From an uncultured Bacteroidales bacterium (GTDB lineage Bacteria; Bacteroidota; Bacteroidia; Bacteroidales; Marinilabiliaceae): a stretch of 64,000 nt of DNA. How positions within the stretch are numbered: position 1 is the stretch's first letter; each line of letters starts with the position of its first letter. The notes beneath the pieces were generated by a model, which was not told the DNA's origin, did no database searches, and saw only the letters and a list, made by a program, of their open reading frames with translations. The stretch spans positions 11,193-75,192 of the forward strand of contig CALAUL010000050.1 in NCBI GenBank assembly GCA_937892255.1, read 5' to 3'. Below are positions 62,701 to 64,000 of this stretch, piece after piece. The translations under genes were made by a program, and so were the position numbers.

Positions 62701-62920
62701 AGTCACGTACAGTGAAGTTGGTAAACTTCATGCCATCGTAGCGAGACAAGCCTTCTGCCATGGCAATCCACACATACCCGTTAGGGTCTTGAATGATGCT
62801 ATAGATATAGTTTTGCGGCAAGCCGTTAACGTTGGTAAACTTAGACAAGTTGAAAGTTTGCGCATATGACGAACACGCAATGAGTATGGTTGTTATGAGT
62901 GATAATACAAGCTTCTTCAT
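59741..62920 (-). CDS. Reg_prop/Y_Y_Y sensor with SpoIIE-type PP2C phosphatase output
   Basis: 1059 aa. Signal peptide (about 1-21), roughly 680 residues of reg_prop propeller blades (LPQNYIYSIIQDPNGYVWIAMAEGLSRYDG and many similar), a Y_Y_Y domain (YEYWLQYKGSEDERWMPLG...), one transmembrane span (about 755-778, WFPIILSIIVIVVIRIV), a coiled coil, and a cytoplasmic SpoIIE-type PP2C domain (SGDFYWF, CGDCTGHGVPGAFMSMIG, DGFSDQFG). In Bacteroidetes this extracellular layout usually carries a histidine kinase; here the output is a Ser/Thr phosphatase. ATG at 62920 chosen as it yields the signal peptide. Confidence 0.88.
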   Translation of the reverse strand: MKKLVLSLITTILIACSSYAQTFNLSKFTNVNGLPQNYIYSIIQDPNGYVWIAMAEGLSRYDGMKFTNFTVRDSLCDNFVSKLLIDTDGRLWCGHGNGEFSVYEDYNFSKVHVPEVSSPIKDMCFDDKGNIWAVEQNNGLIRISPDKQVTTFFDRELFQRRVFYSVRAINSMTLLVGTSEGLMLVKLDVDGAIKEPQDIMSVPCSAVNCIVDCRDGRNYWIGLEDGMIFKYAPGNDAVMIERCMETCSQEEMEMYNIRNIFEDEQGNLYIGTWGQGLKEWRYSAETNQYIEALSLNETNGLGNNFVSDILVDREGIFWFATYGGGVIAWINNYFAQYNLSDIGFQRNKVISSIVDEGSLWLGLNNGLVKMDVQCMANFEYFDNSLGLPQGAAITSICFDKNRDMQYVATDIAGVYYKKTTDQSFKKLNYDVGSRTTEKVNSLAIDNFNLYIATQGGFLVYDLETANCNVYTTMDGLPHNNINYVYIDGNGEVWIGPKDSGIARFTAEKEFEVHRLSDAPVNVIGMTHDSRDRMWLATINNGIICSNNDSIISISTADGLEKNYCYGIATDGNDRIWVCHQPGLSCIDLNTGNIRTFNATNGVGQEFMGVSCDNTGDLWFSSASGVVHYMTRNDKRNSVAPTMNLSRIMISGKRHDLNQPIDLSYPYSGDVDKFEFDFIGICMKDPINVRYEYWLQYKGSEDERWMPLGTQSHKEYDFLPDGDYILQVRAFNSDGIVSEKPLRIPIHIDAPFWKSIWFPIILSIIVIVVIRIVTKARERKLRERQEELEKEVNRQTIMLSRQKAEIEKKNNDIMDSINYAKRIQTAILPSRNSLDNFQFDSSFILFMPRDIVSGDFYWFNQFDNKILICCGDCTGHGVPGAFMSMIGTTILNDATRDPEKRNPMSLLYTLDKEVKSTLNKNQSVDTQDGMDCAILEINIDTLEVRSAAARRPIYFFINGRLNEVRGTRRSIGDHRNGNDFVETITQLRKGDTIYLTSDGFSDQFGEEKDDKYTAGALKRFIESIVNEPMYNQQKALEKEFRRWKGKREQIDDVIVMGIRL

Positions 62921-62973
62921 GTCTGTTTTTTTCTCCACAATAAAGCGCAAGTTACTAAATATAATTAATGTGG

Positions 62974-62981
62974 CAAAGGTA
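62974..62981 (-). promoter_or_regulatory. -7 element for the propeller-SpoIIE gene
   Basis: Minus-strand TACCTTTG, 53 bases before the chosen ATG; no clear -33. Confidence 0.45.
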
Positions 62982-63272
62982 AAACGGAAAATAGAGTGTC
63001 GGTTTGGTTAATATTTTGTTATGTTGATATCTATTCATGATGATAGGGGTTGTTCGATAGGGGTCTATTAAGGCCGGATTATTGCGTTTATTAAACAACG
63101 GAATGAAGGCTTTGAGTTTGAGTTGAGGTACAAGTCTGACAGCGAGAAAAGAGCAGATGTTATGGTGGTAAATATTTCCTATAAAAAACGGGAGAATAGG
63201 TAGGGGGTATGAGTTTTTGGCGTTGTAATATACTCATTGATATGTTGTTGTGGTGTGTAGATAGTCTGTGCC

Positions 63273-63316
63273 TACGGTGAGGCTATGGTGTAGCTACGGT
63301 GAAGCTATGGTGAAAG
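63273..63316 (+). repeat. Four tandem 11-bp repeats
   Basis: TACGGTGAGGC, TATGGTGTAGC, TACGGTGAAGC, TATGGTGAAAG: four head-to-tail 11-base units, alternating TAC/TAT, i.e. about one helical turn each. Could be a minisatellite or a multi-site operator. Confidence 0.7.
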
Positions 63317-63477
63317 AGGTGTATTGGGACGGAGAAAAGTGTCCTAAAAGGAATATTTTGATTTTGGAGAAATGAGGTGATGAGGGAGGCGATTTTAACC
63401 CTCTTTCATGAATCTGTTACAGGGAAGAGTGATGAAGTTTTGGGGTGTTTTATAGACGTTATTTTCCGCATAATCAT

Positions 63478-63485
63478 TATCTTTG
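63478..63485 (+). promoter_or_regulatory. -7 element for rimM
   Basis: TATCTTTG, 22 bases before the rimM ATG. Confidence 0.5.
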
Positions 63486-63507
63486 CGGAGATTACATAAG
63501 AAGTAAG

Positions 63508-64000
63508 ATGATAGATAAATCGGAATCGGTAAAGATCGGACTTATAGCCAAACCTCATGGCATAGGAGGAGAAGTAGTGGCACGAGCGTTGACGGGGTTC
63601 ACGTCGGAAGATTTGTGCTACGAGTTTCTTTTTGTCGAGCTTGACGGAGGGCTTGTACCGTTCTATGTAGAGGAAGTTCGAGTGAAGAATGGGGAGGAAG
63701 TACTTGTGAAGTTTGAGTATGTGGATAGCCAAGAAGTGGCGCGTCGCATATCGGGTTCAGACGTGTATGTGAGTCGCGAATGGTTGGAAGAGCAGGGAGA
63801 AGAGCTTTCAGTAGGAGGTTTTGTGGGATATAAGGCATGTGAGTCAGAAGCAGGTGAGCTTGGAACAATAATAGACATAGACGACCAGAATGGCGTCAAT
63901 CCTCTTTTTGTCATAGAGAGAAACGGGACGGAAATACTCATTCCTATGGTTGACTCATTCATCTCAGCAGTTGACGTAAATAATAGAATAGTAACGTTCG
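63508..64000 (+). CDS. rimM: 16S rRNA processing protein RimM (3' end beyond window)
   Basis: Ribosome maturation factor that binds S19 and helps 30S assembly. 164 codons are open to the window edge without a stop. N-terminal RimM barrel KIGLIAKPHGIGGEVVARAL, followed by FLFVELDGGLVPFYVEEV, and the C-terminal PRC-barrel VGGFVGYKACESEAGELGTIIDI...NPLFVIERNGTEILIPMVDSFI. Only the last few residues should be missing, since RimM is usually 165-180 aa. The first ATG follows a TAnnTTTG element by 22 bases. Confidence 0.9.
   Translation, partial: MIDKSESVKIGLIAKPHGIGGEVVARALTGFTSEDLCYEFLFVELDGGLVPFYVEEVRVKNGEEVLVKFEYVDSQEVARRISGSDVYVSREWLEEQGEELSVGGFVGYKACESEAGELGTIIDIDDQNGVNPLFVIERNGTEILIPMVDSFISAVDVNNRIVTF

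Larger units (their letters stand above)
62921..63507. other. Long intergenic region with short tandem repeats
   Basis: 587 bases between divergent genes. It contains the propeller-gene promoter (62974-62981), four 11-bp tandem repeats (63273-63316) and the rimM promoter (63478-63485). I see no gene, tRNA or clear hairpin terminator in the remainder. Confidence 0.6.

Overview
The window reads as chromosome of a Bacteroidales-type Bacteroidetes. The reasons are: (i) gene starts preceded by the Bacteroidetes -7 element TAnnTTTG, several with a TTG/TTTG about 19-21 bp upstream, rather than TATAAT; (ii) lineage-typical proteins, including reverse rubrerythrin next to PerR, PorP/SprF, a type IX secretion (T9SS) type B C-terminal domain, HU-CCDC81/SPOR, DUF2027-Smr, golvesin-domain amidase, TIGR02757, and a reg_prop/Y_Y_Y sensor; (iii) lysS-gpsA-pgi in a row. 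It is almost entirely coding. I see no rRNA, tRNA, insertion sequence, prophage or CRISPR array.

Layout. 1-3.5 kb (+): 3' part of ftsH, asnS, a small membrane protein. 3.5-8.7 kb (-): perR-rubrerythrin, with a perfect 7-1-7 operator, and coaD - thioredoxin-fold protein - lolD - TIGR02757 - trmN6, very tightly packed. 8.8-15.4 kb (+): rpoN followed by a PAP2-like membrane protein, two SGNH hydrolases and an MBOAT acyltransferase, which looks like an envelope acylation/deacylation operon. 15.4-24.9 kb (+): a degenerate class V aminotransferase-like protein, a GNAT acetyltransferase, dnaE with a structured leader, hisB, DUF2027-Smr, dgt. 24.9-29.9 kb (+): a T9SS-linked set (type B cargo, PorP/SprF, beta-propeller/PKD protein, secreted protein of unknown function). 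30-31.3 kb (-): phenylacetate-CoA-ligase-like enzyme. 31.5-41.3 kb (+): thiamine-binding protein, tadA, DUF3108, a chemoreceptor-like protein, then a four-gene lipid/pigment-export-like set (LolA-like, hotdog dehydratase, GT2-DUF2062, and an MMPL-acyltransferase-methyltransferase fusion). 41.3-42 kb (-): birA. 42.2-56.7 kb (+): comM/yifB, metH, HU-SPOR, GT2, golvesin amidase, lysS, gpsA, pgi. 56.8-62.9 kb (-): a propeller-SpoIIE phosphatase, ABC exporter (ATPase + permease), comF. 63.5-64 kb (+): 5' part of rimM, cut by the window end.

How the genes fit together. Housekeeping functions (translation: asnS, lysS, trmN6, tadA, rimM; DNA: dnaE, dgt; proteostasis: ftsH; cofactors: coaD, birA, metH) alternate with envelope modules. 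The three most interesting modules are the T9SS cargo/porin/propeller set, the LolA-dehydratase-GT-MMPL fusion set preceded by three repeats in 23-bp register, and the rpoN-PAP2-SGNH-SGNH-MBOAT operon. All three lack the rest of the machinery they would need, so they must work with genes elsewhere in the genome. All functional assignments come from reading the protein sequences and motifs by eye; no database search was run.
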